From: CAVYXF01 sp963772335
GTDB lineage: Bacteria > Pseudomonadota > Alphaproteobacteria > Rhizobiales > Rhodomicrobiaceae
Assembly (NCBI GenBank): GCA_963772335.1
Contig: CAVYXF010000001.1
Location: forward strand, 868,001-932,000
DNA: 64,000 bases
Direction of reading: 5' to 3'
Position 1 is the first letter of the stretch. Every line of letters begins with the position of its first letter. The position numbers and the translations under genes are program-made. Positions 1 through 9,755 of this stretch are shown piece by piece. The notes below the pieces were generated by a model. The model saw only the letters and a program-made list of their open reading frames with translations, searched no databases and was not told the DNA's origin.

Positions 1-520
1 CGCCGCCCGCGGCAAGAAACCCGACCAAGAGAATCATCGGAATCGCGGCGATGTCCTGGAACAAGAGGATGGAAAAGGCGAGGCGTCCATGACGTGTGGT
101 GAGTTCGCCTCTTTCCTCTAGCGTCTGCAGGGCAAAAGCGGTGGACGACAGAGATATTGCAAGGCCGATCAACAGCGAGGAGCCGAAGGACAGATCAGAG
201 TAAAGCCCGAGCAAGGCAAAGATGACCGTCGTTGCGGCGACCTGGGCGCCGCCCGCGCCGAACACGGCATAGCGCAGCGCCCATAAGCGCCGCGGCCGCA
301 GCTCCAGCCCGATGAGGAACAGGAACATGGCGACACCCAGCTCCGCCATATTGTGCAATTCCTCGGGCTGGCCAATGATGCCGCCAAGGCCGCTTCGCCC
401 GATGATGATGCCGGCGATCAGATAGCCGATAATCGAGCCGACGCGACATCGCCGGCCTAGCGGCGCCGCGATCGCCGCAGCAGCCAGAAACACAAGGAGC
501 TGCGAGAGGGAGCCGTCCAT
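1..520 (-). CDS. KefB/CPA2-type cation:proton antiporter, N-terminal part
   Basis: The reverse strand opens at an ATG at 520 and stays open to the window edge, so only about 173 N-terminal residues are visible. The protein is strongly hydrophobic, with several membrane helices. It contains a segment reading GVAMFLFLIGLELRP, the characteristic helix of the monovalent cation:proton antiporter-2 (KefB/KefC) family, and a later stretch LSSTAFALQTL typical of the same fold. Family members exchange K+ or Na+ for protons across the inner membrane. Whether it has the C-terminal RCK/TrkA-N domain of KefB/KefC cannot be seen. Family assignment is firm; substrate is not. Confidence 0.8.
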   Translation of the reverse strand, partial: MDGSLSQLLVFLAAAAIAAPLGRRCRVGSIIGYLIAGIIIGRSGLGGIIGQPEELHNMAELGVAMFLFLIGLELRPRRLWALRYAVFGAGGAQVAATTVIFALLGLYSDLSFGSSLLIGLAISLSSTAFALQTLEERGELTTRHGRLAFSILLFQDIAAIPMILLVGFLAAGG

Positions 521-1053
521 GGCTTGCTCCGGTTAAGGGGTTGCGGGGCGGCGGAAGTCGGAAAGGTTCGGCCGGCAGTGGCTTCAGACCTCAATCTTAG
601 AGCGCGGTAGCATTACGTAAAGCCTACTCATCGCGGCGAAATGCGCAAACCCCCACAAATTTGCCATAAGGCCAAAGTAAAGACGAAACTGGCGGAAGAT
701 GGACTATTCACCTGTTGGCATGCATGCCCGGGTCAATCTGGGCGGTTGAAGTTGTGGCGGGCTTGTCGTCCTTGTCTTGGCAGCGCCTCAAACGGCTGTT
801 AGCTCTTGGAAGGTGACTCAAACGCCATAAATAAGTACCCGATATGGTAGCCTGGGGGCGACGCGGCGGTTTGCGCTTGTCTCATTGCGGCGGCAGGCCG
901 CGAGGCTTGGCTCATGTGGTCGCGGTGTGGATTGGCGAACGACACTGCGGTGAGGGAATCGGTCGAGACGGTTTGCTTTGGCAAAGCGGCGTGGAGCGCT
1001 TGAAGGCGCGAAGACGGTTTTTGGCCGTGTAGCATGGTAGGGACATTTCTGGG
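521..1053. other. Intergenic region, nothing clear
   Basis: This is the divergent spacer between the antiporter and the patatin lipoprotein, so both promoters should lie here. I see no RNA gene and no convincing ORF. The small open frames here lack a start context and family-like composition. The stretch near 600-720 is less GC-rich than its surroundings and is a plausible promoter zone. Confidence 0.4.
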
Positions 1054-2538
1054 ATGCCAATTGGGGGGATGAAGCGGACGAACGAACTTGGCTTGCGCCT
1101 CGCTGCGGCTGGCGTGCTCTCACCGCGCAAGATGATCGCGGGGCTTGCCGGATGTGGTCTACTTCTTGCAATGCTCACGCTCGGCGGCTGCGGTACGGGG
1201 ATTCGTACCGGGCCGATCAATTCCGCATTGGCGAGCACCGAAGCCGGTGGGGTCTATGAGGCTCCGGCGCCGGCCGGAAATTTCGAGGACACCACGATTG
1301 GCCTCAGCTTTTCCGGCGGCGGCACGCGCGCCTCGGCGTTTGCCTATGGGGTGCTGCGCGAGTTGGCGCGCACGGAAATCAGTAGCGAAGGCCATAAATC
1401 GACGCTCATCGACCAGGTGGATCTGGTCTCAGCGGTCTCCGGCGGCTCCGTCACGGCGGCTTATTTCGCCCTGAAAGGCAGCGCCATCCTCAACGACTTC
1501 CGCAAGAAGTTCCTGGAGCAGAATGTCGAGGACAATCTTCGCACTTCGGTCTCCCTGGCCAATATCGTGCGGCTGTCGAGCGATGCGGCGCTGAATGACA
1601 GCACCGGCTTGCAGGTCTGGCTCGACGATCATCTGTTCGGCGCCGCCACCTATCGCGATGTGTTCGCGAGAGGCCGTCCCAAGCTGTTGATCAACGCCTC
1701 CGATATCTATAACCGCACGCCTTTCGTCTACAACCAGGAGACCTTCGCCTCGCTGTGCAGCGACTTGAGTGCTTATCCGCTGTCGGAGGCGGTGGCGGCA
1801 TCGGCGGCGGTGCCCTTAGTGTTCGCGCCGGTCGTCATCACCAACTATGCCGACCGCTGCCAGTACGAGGCTCCGCGCTGGGCGCTGAATGCGCTGCGCA
1901 ACCCGAACGCCCCTGCAATTCTGAAGGCGAACGCGGAGGCCGTGCAGCGCTACCGGGCCAAAGCCCAAGTGAAGTACGTCAAGCTGATGGATGGCGGGCT
2001 GACCGACAATCTGGGCTTGACCGGGATCTTGCTCGAACGCCTGGGCGCCAGCGAGCCCTATCAGCCGCTCACCGAGCGTGAGGCGGTGAAAATGAAGCGG
2101 TTGCTGTTCATCATCGTCGATGCCGGGCGTCCGCCCGGCGGCGATTGGGCAAAGAAGGTCTCAACCGGTGCGACCGATTTGATTCAGGCCGTGGCCGATA
2201 CTGCCGTCGATGCCAATGTCCGCAATACCTACGAGGCCTTCGCCGGCAATCTGCGCGAGTGGAATCGCGAGCTCGTCGACTGGCGCTGCCGGCTCCCGCG
2301 TGACCGGGTGGCGGCGCTGATCGGCGATGGCCAGCAATGGAATTGCCGCGACCTGTCCTTCCATGTGGTGAAGGTCACCTTCGATCAGGTCCCCGACCCC
2401 GTCACACGCGCCGCGCTGGAGAAGATCCCGACCCGCTTTACCTTGCCGGAGAAAAACATCGAGCTGCTGCTCGACTCCGCTGGTCTGATCCTGCGCCGCA
2501 ACAGTGCTTTTCAGAGGTTCCTGACTTCAGCGCAGTAG
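1054..2538 (+). CDS. Patatin-like phospholipase lipoprotein
   Basis: Up to 494 residues. A hydrophobic signal ending in LTLGGCG is a good lipobox, so the mature protein is probably lipid-anchored in the envelope. The patatin fold shows as the oxyanion-hole glycines (FSGGGTRA), the nucleophile elbow (SAVSGGSVTA) and the catalytic aspartate of the Ser-Asp dyad (MDGGLTDNLG). Patatins hydrolyse acyl esters of phospholipids. The start is uncertain: ATG codons at 1054 and 1069 both precede the signal, and the one at 1132 gives the most compact lipoprotein signal. It converges on recA with only about 170 bases between. Substrate is unknown. Confidence 0.85.
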   Translation: MPIGGMKRTNELGLRLAAAGVLSPRKMIAGLAGCGLLLAMLTLGGCGTGIRTGPINSALASTEAGGVYEAPAPAGNFEDTTIGLSFSGGGTRASAFAYGVLRELARTEISSEGHKSTLIDQVDLVSAVSGGSVTAAYFALKGSAILNDFRKKFLEQNVEDNLRTSVSLANIVRLSSDAALNDSTGLQVWLDDHLFGAATYRDVFARGRPKLLINASDIYNRTPFVYNQETFASLCSDLSAYPLSEAVAASAAVPLVFAPVVITNYADRCQYEAPRWALNALRNPNAPAILKANAEAVQRYRAKAQVKYVKLMDGGLTDNLGLTGILLERLGASEPYQPLTEREAVKMKRLLFIIVDAGRPPGGDWAKKVSTGATDLIQAVADTAVDANVRNTYEAFAGNLREWNRELVDWRCRLPRDRVAALIGDGQQWNCRDLSFHVVKVTFDQVPDPVTRAALEKIPTRFTLPEKNIELLLDSAGLILRRNSAFQRFLTSAQ

Positions 2539-2636
2539 GCCGTTGGACATCGTTTCGGGCAATGCCGATCCCGTGTCTTTTAATGGCGTTTCGCAGAGGT
2601 GGCCAAAGGGGCGGGCATTCAGCGCCGCGGGAACCC

Positions 2637-2658
2637 GCGCCGGAGGTAAAACCGGCGC
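2637..2658. terminator. Possible hairpin terminator between convergent genes
   Basis: A seven-base-pair GC stem (GCGCCGG/CCGGCGC) with an eight-base A-rich loop lies between the convergent patatin and recA genes. There is no clear T tract on either side, so its role as a terminator is only inferred from position. Confidence 0.3.
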
Positions 2659-2708
2659 GACGGCCTCTCTTAGCTCAGCCTCTGAGCAGGCGAAAGTGCG
2701 AACCCGCA

Positions 2709-3791
2709 TCAAGCACCCTGGCCGGCTTTCTTCGACAGCGGCCGCGCTTCGTCGCCCTCCGGCTCACCATCAGCGCCTTCTTCCGCTTCGCCCATGATGC
2801 GGGCGGCGAGGAGCCCGGCATTCTCGCGAATAGCCTTCTCGATCGCGGCGGCGACGGGTTTGTTCTGCTTCAGGAAGGCTTTGGCGTTTTCGCGGCCTTG
2901 GCCGATACGCTGACCTCCATAGGAGAACCAGGAGCCGGTCTTCTCGACGACGCCGGCCTTGGCGCCCAGATCAATGATCTCGCCTTCCTTGGAGATGCCC
3001 TCGCCATACATGATGTCGAACTCGATCTGCTTGAAAGGCGGGGCAACCTTATTCTTCACTACCTTGACGCGGGTCTGGTTGCCGACCACCTCATCGCGCT
3101 CCTTGATCTGGCCGATGCGGCGGATGTCGAGGCGGACAGAGGCGTAGAATTTCAGCGCATGGCCACCGGTCGTGGTCTCGGGATTACCGAACATCACACC
3201 TATCTTCATCCGGATCTGGTTGATGAAGATGACGATCGTGTTGGATTTGGAGATGGAGCCGGTGAGCTTGCGCAGTGCCTGACTCATCAGCCGCGCCTGT
3301 AGTCCGGGCAGCACATCGCCCATCTCGCCTTCAATTTCGGCCTTGGGCGTGAGCGCTGCAACCGAGTCGACCACAATCACGTCGATGGCGCCGGAGCGAA
3401 CCAGCGTGTCGGTGATCTCCAGCGCCTGCTCGCCGGTATCGGGCTGGGAGAAGACGAGCTCGTCGAGATTGACGCCGAGCTTGCGCGCATAGACGGTATC
3501 GAGCGCGTGCTCGGCATCGACGAAGCCGCAGATGCCGCCCTTCTTCTGCGCCTCGGCGATGACATGGAGGGCAAGCGTGGTCTTGCCGGAGGATTCCGGA
3601 CCGAAGATCTCGACGACACGGCCGCGCGGCAGGCCGCCAATGCCAAGCGCGATATCGAGGCCGAGCGAACCGGTGGAGATGGCTTCCACCTCGACCTGCG
3701 GATCGTTCTTGCCGAGCCGCATGATCGAGCCCTTGCCGAAATTCTTTTCGATCTGACCCAGCGCCGCTTCCAGCGCCTTTTGTTTATCCAT
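2709..3791 (-). CDS. recA: Recombinase RecA
   Basis: 360 residues from the ATG at 3791, the length usual for alphaproteobacterial RecA; an upstream in-frame start at 3833 would add 14 atypical residues. The Walker A motif GPESSGKTT lies at residues 64-72, the catalytic-core segment VDAEHALD follows, and the MAW-type sequence GGHALKFYASVRLDIRR is intact. The C-terminus is acidic, as is normal. RecA forms ATP-dependent filaments on single-stranded DNA, drives homologous recombination and triggers LexA self-cleavage. A LexA-box-like sequence lies about 95 bases upstream. cckA follows upstream on the same strand, an order shared with many alphaproteobacteria. Confidence 0.98.
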   Translation of the reverse strand: MDKQKALEAALGQIEKNFGKGSIMRLGKNDPQVEVEAISTGSLGLDIALGIGGLPRGRVVEIFGPESSGKTTLALHVIAEAQKKGGICGFVDAEHALDTVYARKLGVNLDELVFSQPDTGEQALEITDTLVRSGAIDVIVVDSVAALTPKAEIEGEMGDVLPGLQARLMSQALRKLTGSISKSNTIVIFINQIRMKIGVMFGNPETTTGGHALKFYASVRLDIRRIGQIKERDEVVGNQTRVKVVKNKVAPPFKQIEFDIMYGEGISKEGEIIDLGAKAGVVEKTGSWFSYGGQRIGQGRENAKAFLKQNKPVAAAIEKAIRENAGLLAARIMGEAEEGADGEPEGDEARPLSKKAGQGA

Positions 3792-3885
3792 GTCAGCTCC
3801 CTCAACCAGGCGCAAAACCGCCGCCTTCGCCATCTCTTCGCTCCGTTATTTCATACCGATTGCCACAACGCAATGTCAGGACAAT

Positions 3886-3900
3886 GTACACGCTTTGTTC
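3886..3900. promoter_or_regulatory. LexA (SOS) box-like site upstream of recA
   Basis: The plus strand reads GTAC-N7-GTTC, one mismatch from the direct-repeat consensus GTTC-N7-GTTC described for alphaproteobacterial LexA. It sits about 95 bases upstream of the recA start, where an SOS operator is expected. The match is imperfect, but the location in front of the archetypal LexA target raises its credibility. Confidence 0.55.
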
Positions 3901-4008
3901 CTTCACGCAAACGGAATTAACTGCGCGTAAACCCTGATTCGCAACCGAAACAACTCGGGTTATTACTGACCTCGACGCGTCGGCCTCCGCTCTGAGGAGC
4001 GGGCCCTC

Positions 4009-6534
4009 TCACGCTTCTTCAAGCGTTTCCTTCACCGCCGCAGCCAGCTTCTTCAGCGAGAACGGCTTAGGCAGGAAGGTGAATTTTTCGTCCTCGTCGA
4101 GATTGTTGCGGAATGCTTCCTCGGCATAGCCGGAGATGAAGATGATCTTGACCTGGGGATTGCGCTTGCGCAGGTGCTTGAGCAATGTCGGGCCATCCAT
4201 CTCGGGCATCACCACATCGGAGATGACCAGATCGATCTCCCCGTCATGCGCCTCCATCACCTCGAGAGCATGCACGCCGCTATGGGCTTCCAGCACCTGA
4301 TAGCCTCGCGTCGAGAGCGCCCGAACGGCGAAGCTGCGCACGGCGTCCTCGTCCTCGACCAAAAGCACGGTTTCCGAGCCGGTCAGATCGCGCGCCGCAT
4401 CCTTCTTCTGCGCTTTATCGCTCGGCCCTTCAGCAACCTCCACCGCCTCCTCGACCGAGCGCGGCAAATAGATGCGGAAGATGGTGCCGCTGCCGACCTC
4501 GCTTTCGGCATAGATATAGCCGCCAGTCTGCTTGACGATGCCATAGACCGTGGAAAGACCGAGGCCGGTGCCTTTGCCCACCTCTTTGGTCGAGAAGAAC
4601 GGCTCGAAAATCTTGTCCATGATTTCCGGCGGAATACCGGTGCCGGTATCGCTCACCTCGCACAGCACATATTCGCCGGGCACCATCTCGGCATGACCGA
4701 GCTGGGCGGATTCGCGTTCGGAGATGTTGGCAGTGCGGATCGTCAGCTCACCGCCACTGGGCATCGCGTCGCGGGCATTTACCGCCAGATTGATGATCAC
4801 CTGCTGGAACTGAGTTGGGTCGACCTTTACCATCCACAGGTCGCGGCCATAGATGACCTTGGCCGCCACCTTCTCGCCGAGCAGCTGGCGCAGCAGCGCC
4901 GCGAGGTCTTCAATCGCATCGGTGAGCGAAAGCACCTGCGGACGCAGCGTCTGTTTGCGCGAGAAGGCAAGAAGATGGCGCACGAGGCCCGCAGCGCGGT
5001 TGGCGTTGTTCTTGATGTTCATCAGATCGGCGAAGGACGGATCGCTCGGCCGGGCATTGGCGAGCAAGAGATCCGAATAGCCGATGATCGCGGTCAGCAC
5101 ATTATTGAAATCATGCGCGATACCGCCAGCAAGCTGACCGATCGCCTGCATTTTTTGGCTCTGAGCGATCTGCTCCTCGAGGAGACGCTGCTCGGAGGTG
5201 TCGATGCCGATCACGAGCGCGACATCCTCGCTGTCCTTCTGCGCGATCGGCGTGAAGAACAGCCGCCCGGCGCGCTTGCCGTCGGCGGTCGAGATGTCCA
5301 CCGGGCGGATTGCCGCCTTGCGCGCACTGGCCTTCTCGAAAGCCTGGCGCAGCCGCTCGCGAATGGTTTCGTCCACGAGGTCGAACAGCGGCAGCTTATC
5401 CAGGGTGCTTGCCACACCCATGAACTTGCCGAAGGCCATATTTGCCCCGGTGATCATGCCCTCCTGCGAGAGCGTCGCCATGGCGATCGGGGCTAATTTG
5501 AAAAGCTTCAGGAGCCGGTGGGCATCGGTCTGCTGTTCGCCTGGGTGGGCGAAAACCAGCGAATCGAGCACCGCGCAAAACAACGACGGCGCATCTTTTG
5601 CCTCGTCGCTGCTGTTCCGCTCAACGAGAACGGACACAGGCAGGACCGACCCATCGCGCTTGATCAGCTCGCAGGAGACCACATCCTGCGGTGCGCCGCC
5701 AGGAGGAGCGAGCAGCGCTGCGCCCTTATCAAGAAAGATGCTGGCGAGGTTGTGTTCCTCACCTTCGCTCTGGCCGCCAAGGTCGAGCCATTCCGCGAGG
5801 CGTCCATTGATCAGTGAGACGCTGCCGTCGGATCGAGCCGTGAACAGCCCGACCGGCGCCTCGTCCGACATCTGGCGAAGCTTGCGCAGAGCTTGCCCGC
5901 TCTTTGCCTCCCACTCGCGCTCCGCGGTGATGTCGGTGATTTCCCAGATACACAGCCGATCATCAGGTCTGGTGGATTCGCCTTGGAGCCCGACATGGCG
6001 GACGGCGGCACGAATCCAACGCGCGCCCTTGCCTCTCGTCCCCAAGGCTTGGAATTCCTCCTGCACCGCATCGCCGCTTCTGGCCGCGCGGATCAGGCGG
6101 AACAGCTGCTCGGAGCCACCGAACTCGCGCACAAGGGCCGAATCCACACTGAACGTCGCCGGATCGGTTGCGCCAGTCATCTGCCGGTAGGCGGCATTGG
6201 CAAATACCACCGAGTTGTCCCGCGTCGTGACCGCCACGCCCCGATCCGTATTGTCCGCATAAAGGTTTGCCCAACTCGGCGCAGCGGTGGTCTTCATGCC
6301 GAGATGCAGAAAGCCCGCCGCCGCCGCAAACAGCGCCGCGACGCCAAAGGCGGCGAGCAGCACGAAAACGCCGAGAAGGAGCGGTGCGGCGGACTGCTTC
6401 AGCAGGATCGCGGCCGCAGCAAGGGCAACCATCACCGCGACCAGGCCAAGGAAACGTCGTCCGGCGCTCGGATTGCGCTGGCTGTTGTGGTGGAAAAGCG
6501 CGGCAATCTGGTGGGAGGACCGATTCGGGCTCAT
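4009..6534 (-). CDS. cckA: Hybrid sensor histidine kinase CckA
   Basis: 841 residues. Two hydrophobic helices lie near residues 27-75, followed by PAS-type sensing segments, a HisKA dimerisation domain with the phospho-acceptor motif AHDFNN, an ATPase domain with DTGTGIPPEIMDKIFEPFF and GTGLGLSTVYG, and a C-terminal receiver domain with the phospho-aspartate in VISDVVMPEMDG. This order, the length and the position beside recA identify CckA. CckA feeds phosphate through ChpT to the cell-cycle regulator CtrA, or drains it, depending on polar localisation. The start has no close alternative. Neither ctrA nor chpT is in the window. Confidence 0.93.
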   Translation of the reverse strand: MSPNRSSHQIAALFHHNSQRNPSAGRRFLGLVAVMVALAAAAILLKQSAAPLLLGVFVLLAAFGVAALFAAAAGFLHLGMKTTAAPSWANLYADNTDRGVAVTTRDNSVVFANAAYRQMTGATDPATFSVDSALVREFGGSEQLFRLIRAARSGDAVQEEFQALGTRGKGARWIRAAVRHVGLQGESTRPDDRLCIWEITDITAEREWEAKSGQALRKLRQMSDEAPVGLFTARSDGSVSLINGRLAEWLDLGGQSEGEEHNLASIFLDKGAALLAPPGGAPQDVVSCELIKRDGSVLPVSVLVERNSSDEAKDAPSLFCAVLDSLVFAHPGEQQTDAHRLLKLFKLAPIAMATLSQEGMITGANMAFGKFMGVASTLDKLPLFDLVDETIRERLRQAFEKASARKAAIRPVDISTADGKRAGRLFFTPIAQKDSEDVALVIGIDTSEQRLLEEQIAQSQKMQAIGQLAGGIAHDFNNVLTAIIGYSDLLLANARPSDPSFADLMNIKNNANRAAGLVRHLLAFSRKQTLRPQVLSLTDAIEDLAALLRQLLGEKVAAKVIYGRDLWMVKVDPTQFQQVIINLAVNARDAMPSGGELTIRTANISERESAQLGHAEMVPGEYVLCEVSDTGTGIPPEIMDKIFEPFFSTKEVGKGTGLGLSTVYGIVKQTGGYIYAESEVGSGTIFRIYLPRSVEEAVEVAEGPSDKAQKKDAARDLTGSETVLLVEDEDAVRSFAVRALSTRGYQVLEAHSGVHALEVMEAHDGEIDLVISDVVMPEMDGPTLLKHLRKRNPQVKIIFISGYAEEAFRNNLDEDEKFTFLPKPFSLKKLAAAVKETLEEA

Positions 6535-6799
6535 GAGTGCTGCTTAGCTGATTCTCAGTAGGATTGTCTGTTTTCGCTGGGCGCTTGCCTCCATGCGATC
6601 GCAGCCCTCCTCGAGGACGGCGCACCCTGGTGAGGTCAAGCGCATCGGCTGTAAAACTTCGCAGTTAAAATCGAGCAAAGAAAGGGCTATACCACGGCTG
6701 AGCGAAGCGAGAGCCGCGGGGGGCTTGGCTTTCGCCCGGGGATGCGCGAACGCTCGGCTCTCGAAGCTTGAGCGCCAGCGTGAGGGAAAGGCCGATCTC

Positions 6800-7174
6800 A
6801 TGTCGGAAACCGTTATTTACGGAATCAGCATTGTGCTGCTCATCGGGGTATCGTGCCTAGGCGTCTGGTTTTTGCGCCAGAGCCTGGGTCTCGAAACCAT
6901 GCCCCTGTTCCAGTCCAAGCAGCGCCGGCTCGGCATCATCGAGTCGACGCATATCGACGGCCGGCGCCGACTGCTCCTGGTGCGCCGCGACAATGTCGAG
7001 CATCTGATCATGACCGGCGGCCCGGTCGATGTGCTGATCGAGACCGGCATTACGCAGCCGCGCCCGGCGATCATCGGCCTGGAGCAGCCAGCCGCGCAAT
7101 CGCTGAACGGGCACCAGCCGACACGGTCGCTCGGCGAGGGCATTCAGCCCCCGCTTGCACCCGAGACGAACTGA
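6800..7174 (+). CDS. FliO-family membrane protein
   Basis: 124 residues from the ATG at 6800, which is preceded by a good purine-rich ribosome site (GAGGGAAAGG). The open frame continues upstream, but that part has no membrane-protein character. One transmembrane helix (about residues 5-25) is followed by a small soluble domain with the pattern RRLLLVRRDNVEHLIMTGG, which matches the FliO/COG3190 fold. FliO helps assemble the flagellar type III export gate. No other flagellar gene is in the window, so a flagellar role is a family-based inference. The gene is divergent from cckA and followed 5 bases later by the MscS channel gene. Confidence 0.6.
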   Translation: MSETVIYGISIVLLIGVSCLGVWFLRQSLGLETMPLFQSKQRRLGIIESTHIDGRRRLLLVRRDNVEHLIMTGGPVDVLIETGITQPRPAIIGLEQPAAQSLNGHQPTRSLGEGIQPPLAPETN

Positions 7175-7179
7175 CCGCG

Positions 7180-9705
7180 ATGGCGCCGTTTCAGCATACG
7201 GCGCAGCACAGGCGACAGCTTACGGACGCTCTGCTTGGGCTCGCAGCCCTGCTTCTCGTGCTGTGCGCTCCGGCGGTTGCCGCGGCCCAAGATCCCGCGG
7301 CGCCCCAACAATCAGCCGCCATTGCACCACCGGCCGCCGGAGACATACCCGATTTCCTGCGCCCTCTGCCCGGCTGGGACGGCGCTCTCGATCGTATCGA
7401 GAAGCTTGTTAGCGAGCCAAGTGCGACCGACCGTACACTGGCCGACGCACGGCGGGACGTGACGCAGGTCGAGAACGAGCTCAAGAGCTATCTCAGGCGC
7501 CTGCGCCCGCGCCTCGGCGCCGCCCGCGCGCAGGCCGAGCGACTTGGTCCCGCTCCCACCCCGGGTCATCCAGAAACCAGCACCATAACCCAGCAGCGCA
7601 ATTCGCTTGCAAGCACGGTCACCGATCTCTCCGGTGCCGTCAATGCTGCCGAAGCGGCGCTGCTGCGAGCAGAGCACCTCAGCGAGCGGATCCGCGACGT
7701 CCGACGCGCAGCCTTCCAGGAGAACGTGCTGCAGCGCGGGCCCAGCGCGCTTTCGCCGGAGCTTTGGACTCAGGTCAGCGAGGACATCTCGACCGGACTT
7801 TCCCGTCTGCAGCTGGTGCTGTCCGACTGGCAAGGCGTTCCCGACCAGGGCCGCTTCCTCCGCCTCGTCATGGCCGCCATCATCTTCGGCGCTGGCCTGT
7901 CCTATGCGGCGCATCGTGGAATTTTGCGCTACCGGCTCTGGCATGAGCCGCAGCCGCCACCGGAATGGCACCGTGTCGCCTCGGCCGGATGGGTGATCGT
8001 GCTACGCGCATTGCCGACGCTGGTCGCCTCCGGCTTCCTGTTCGTCGGCATTACTGCCTGGAACCCCCTGCCCGCCCGTCTCACCGGCGTCATCGAAGCG
8101 GCACTCCTGGCTTTTGTCACGGTGATGATGGTGCGGGCCGTGAGCAAGACGGTGTTGGCGCTGAGGCGGCCGCATTGGCGCCTTCTGCATCTCTCCGATG
8201 AAGCTGCGCGCAAGCTCAACACGCGCGTTCTGCTGCTGGCGACCGTCTATGGCGCCGACCAGATTGCCAGCGCGCTCAACGAGGCAGCCAATGTCCCGTT
8301 CTCGTTGAATGTCGCACAGAGCTTCGTCTCCTCTATCCTCTACGCCTCTCTCATCATTTCGATCCTGCTGATCCGGGCGCCCGCCTATGAATCGGGTCGC
8401 AGCGCCACCCGCGTCATGCCGTTCTATGTGCAACTCCCGCTTTGGCTGGTGGCAATCGCGATCCTTGTTGCGGCGCTGATCGGTTATGTGGCGCTCGCCA
8501 GGTTCATTGCCGGGCAGCTGATCGTCATCTCGACCATCCTCACCGCCACCTACCTTTTCCTCGTCTGGGCAAGCGCATTCGGCAAGAGTCTGAGCGACGA
8601 CCGCACCCCGCCCGGCCGCTGGCTGCAGGAACGGCTTGGCCTTGGAAAGCGCCGGCGCGAGCAGATCGCCCTGCCCATTGAGCTCTTGCTGCAGACCGCC
8701 ATTCTCGTCGCCGCCATACCCTTTCTTCTCCTGCAATGGGGTTTCGATCGGCAGGACGTCGCGGACCTATTCACGCGCGTGCTATTCGGTTTCCAGATCG
8801 GCCAAACGCGAATTTCCGTGCTTGGGCTGATCGCGGCGCTCCTGGTTTTCATTGTGGGCTATATCGTCGCCAAGATCGTTCAGGGCTGGCTCGATAGCGA
8901 TGTGTTAGAGCCGGCAGGCGTTGAGACCAGCGTGCGCCAGTCTATCCGGACGGGCGTCGGCTATCTCGGCATTGCGCTTGCCGCAGTCGTCGCCCTCTCC
9001 TATGCCGGCCTCGATATTTCCAACCTCGCCATTGTCGCCGGCGCGCTCTCGGTCGGTATCGGCTTTGGCCTGCAGAGCGTCGTAAACAATTTCGTCTCAG
9101 GGCTTATCCTGCTCGCTGAACGTCCGATTAAGGTCGGCGACTGGATCATTGTTGGCGGTGACGAGGGCATTGTGCGCCGGATCAGCGTGCGCTCGACCGA
9201 GATCGAAACATTCGAGCGGTCCAGCGTCATCGTACCGAATGCGATGCTGATTTCCGAGAAGGTGAAGAACTGGACGCTGCACAACCTGACGGGGCGCTAC
9301 GCTATCAAGGTCGGCGTGCATTACAACAGTGACCCCGAACAGGTGCGTGATCTCCTACTCGGCCTCGCCCGCGCCCATCCCGACGTGCTGAACGTACCCG
9401 AGCCTTTCGTGTATTTTGAGGAATTCGGCTCCAGCTCGTTGAACTTCAGCCTTTACGTCTATCTCACCAACGTATCGCGCTCCTTTGCGGTGCGCACCGA
9501 TCTGCGCATGGGCATTATTAAGGCCTTCCGGGCTGCCGGGATCGAGATGCCCTATCCGCAGGCTGACATTCATTTTCGCGATCTACAATGGGTCAAGCAG
9601 GCTATCACCGAGCGGCTGGCGAAGCCGAAGCAGGGCGAGATGACTGTGCGAGGCTACGAGGCGGAGAGCGGCCTCGCAGATAATGATGACGGCAATGGAG
9701 AGTGA
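7180..9705 (+). CDS. Large MscS-family mechanosensitive channel (DUF3772 type)
   Basis: 841 residues from the ATG at 7180; the frame is open further upstream but overlaps the FliO-like gene. A signal peptide (LLGLAALLLVLCAPAVAAAQ) leads into a periplasmic helical region resembling DUF3772, then many membrane helices, and finally the MscS core near residues 600-800 with the pore-helix-like stretch GALSVGIGFGLQSVVNNF and the beta domain (GDWIIVGGDEGIVRRI). Proteins of this size are MscK/YbdG-type channels that release solutes on hypo-osmotic shock. The 5-base gap to the upstream FliO-like gene suggests a shared transcript. Confidence 0.88.
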   Translation: MAPFQHTAQHRRQLTDALLGLAALLLVLCAPAVAAAQDPAAPQQSAAIAPPAAGDIPDFLRPLPGWDGALDRIEKLVSEPSATDRTLADARRDVTQVENELKSYLRRLRPRLGAARAQAERLGPAPTPGHPETSTITQQRNSLASTVTDLSGAVNAAEAALLRAEHLSERIRDVRRAAFQENVLQRGPSALSPELWTQVSEDISTGLSRLQLVLSDWQGVPDQGRFLRLVMAAIIFGAGLSYAAHRGILRYRLWHEPQPPPEWHRVASAGWVIVLRALPTLVASGFLFVGITAWNPLPARLTGVIEAALLAFVTVMMVRAVSKTVLALRRPHWRLLHLSDEAARKLNTRVLLLATVYGADQIASALNEAANVPFSLNVAQSFVSSILYASLIISILLIRAPAYESGRSATRVMPFYVQLPLWLVAIAILVAALIGYVALARFIAGQLIVISTILTATYLFLVWASAFGKSLSDDRTPPGRWLQERLGLGKRRREQIALPIELLLQTAILVAAIPFLLLQWGFDRQDVADLFTRVLFGFQIGQTRISVLGLIAALLVFIVGYIVAKIVQGWLDSDVLEPAGVETSVRQSIRTGVGYLGIALAAVVALSYAGLDISNLAIVAGALSVGIGFGLQSVVNNFVSGLILLAERPIKVGDWIIVGGDEGIVRRISVRSTEIETFERSSVIVPNAMLISEKVKNWTLHNLTGRYAIKVGVHYNSDPEQVRDLLLGLARAHPDVLNVPEPFVYFEEFGSSSLNFSLYVYLTNVSRSFAVRTDLRMGIIKAFRAAGIEMPYPQADIHFRDLQWVKQAITERLAKPKQGEMTVRGYEAESGLADNDDGNGE

Positions 9706-9755
9706 TCTCGCGAGGGCCGTTTACGCACGGCTAACTCATGGTTTGGGGTGTAAAA

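Noticed and set aside
2337..3302. A 321-residue ORF across the patatin end and recA
   Set aside because: It overlaps two well-identified genes and has no coherent domain.
3917..3931. A CtrA-like site (TTAA-N7-TAAA) between recA and cckA
   Set aside because: The second half mismatches TTAA, and such AT-rich matches are common by chance.
4174..5496. A 440-residue ORF on the plus strand within cckA
   Set aside because: Shadow frame of cckA caused by high third-position GC.
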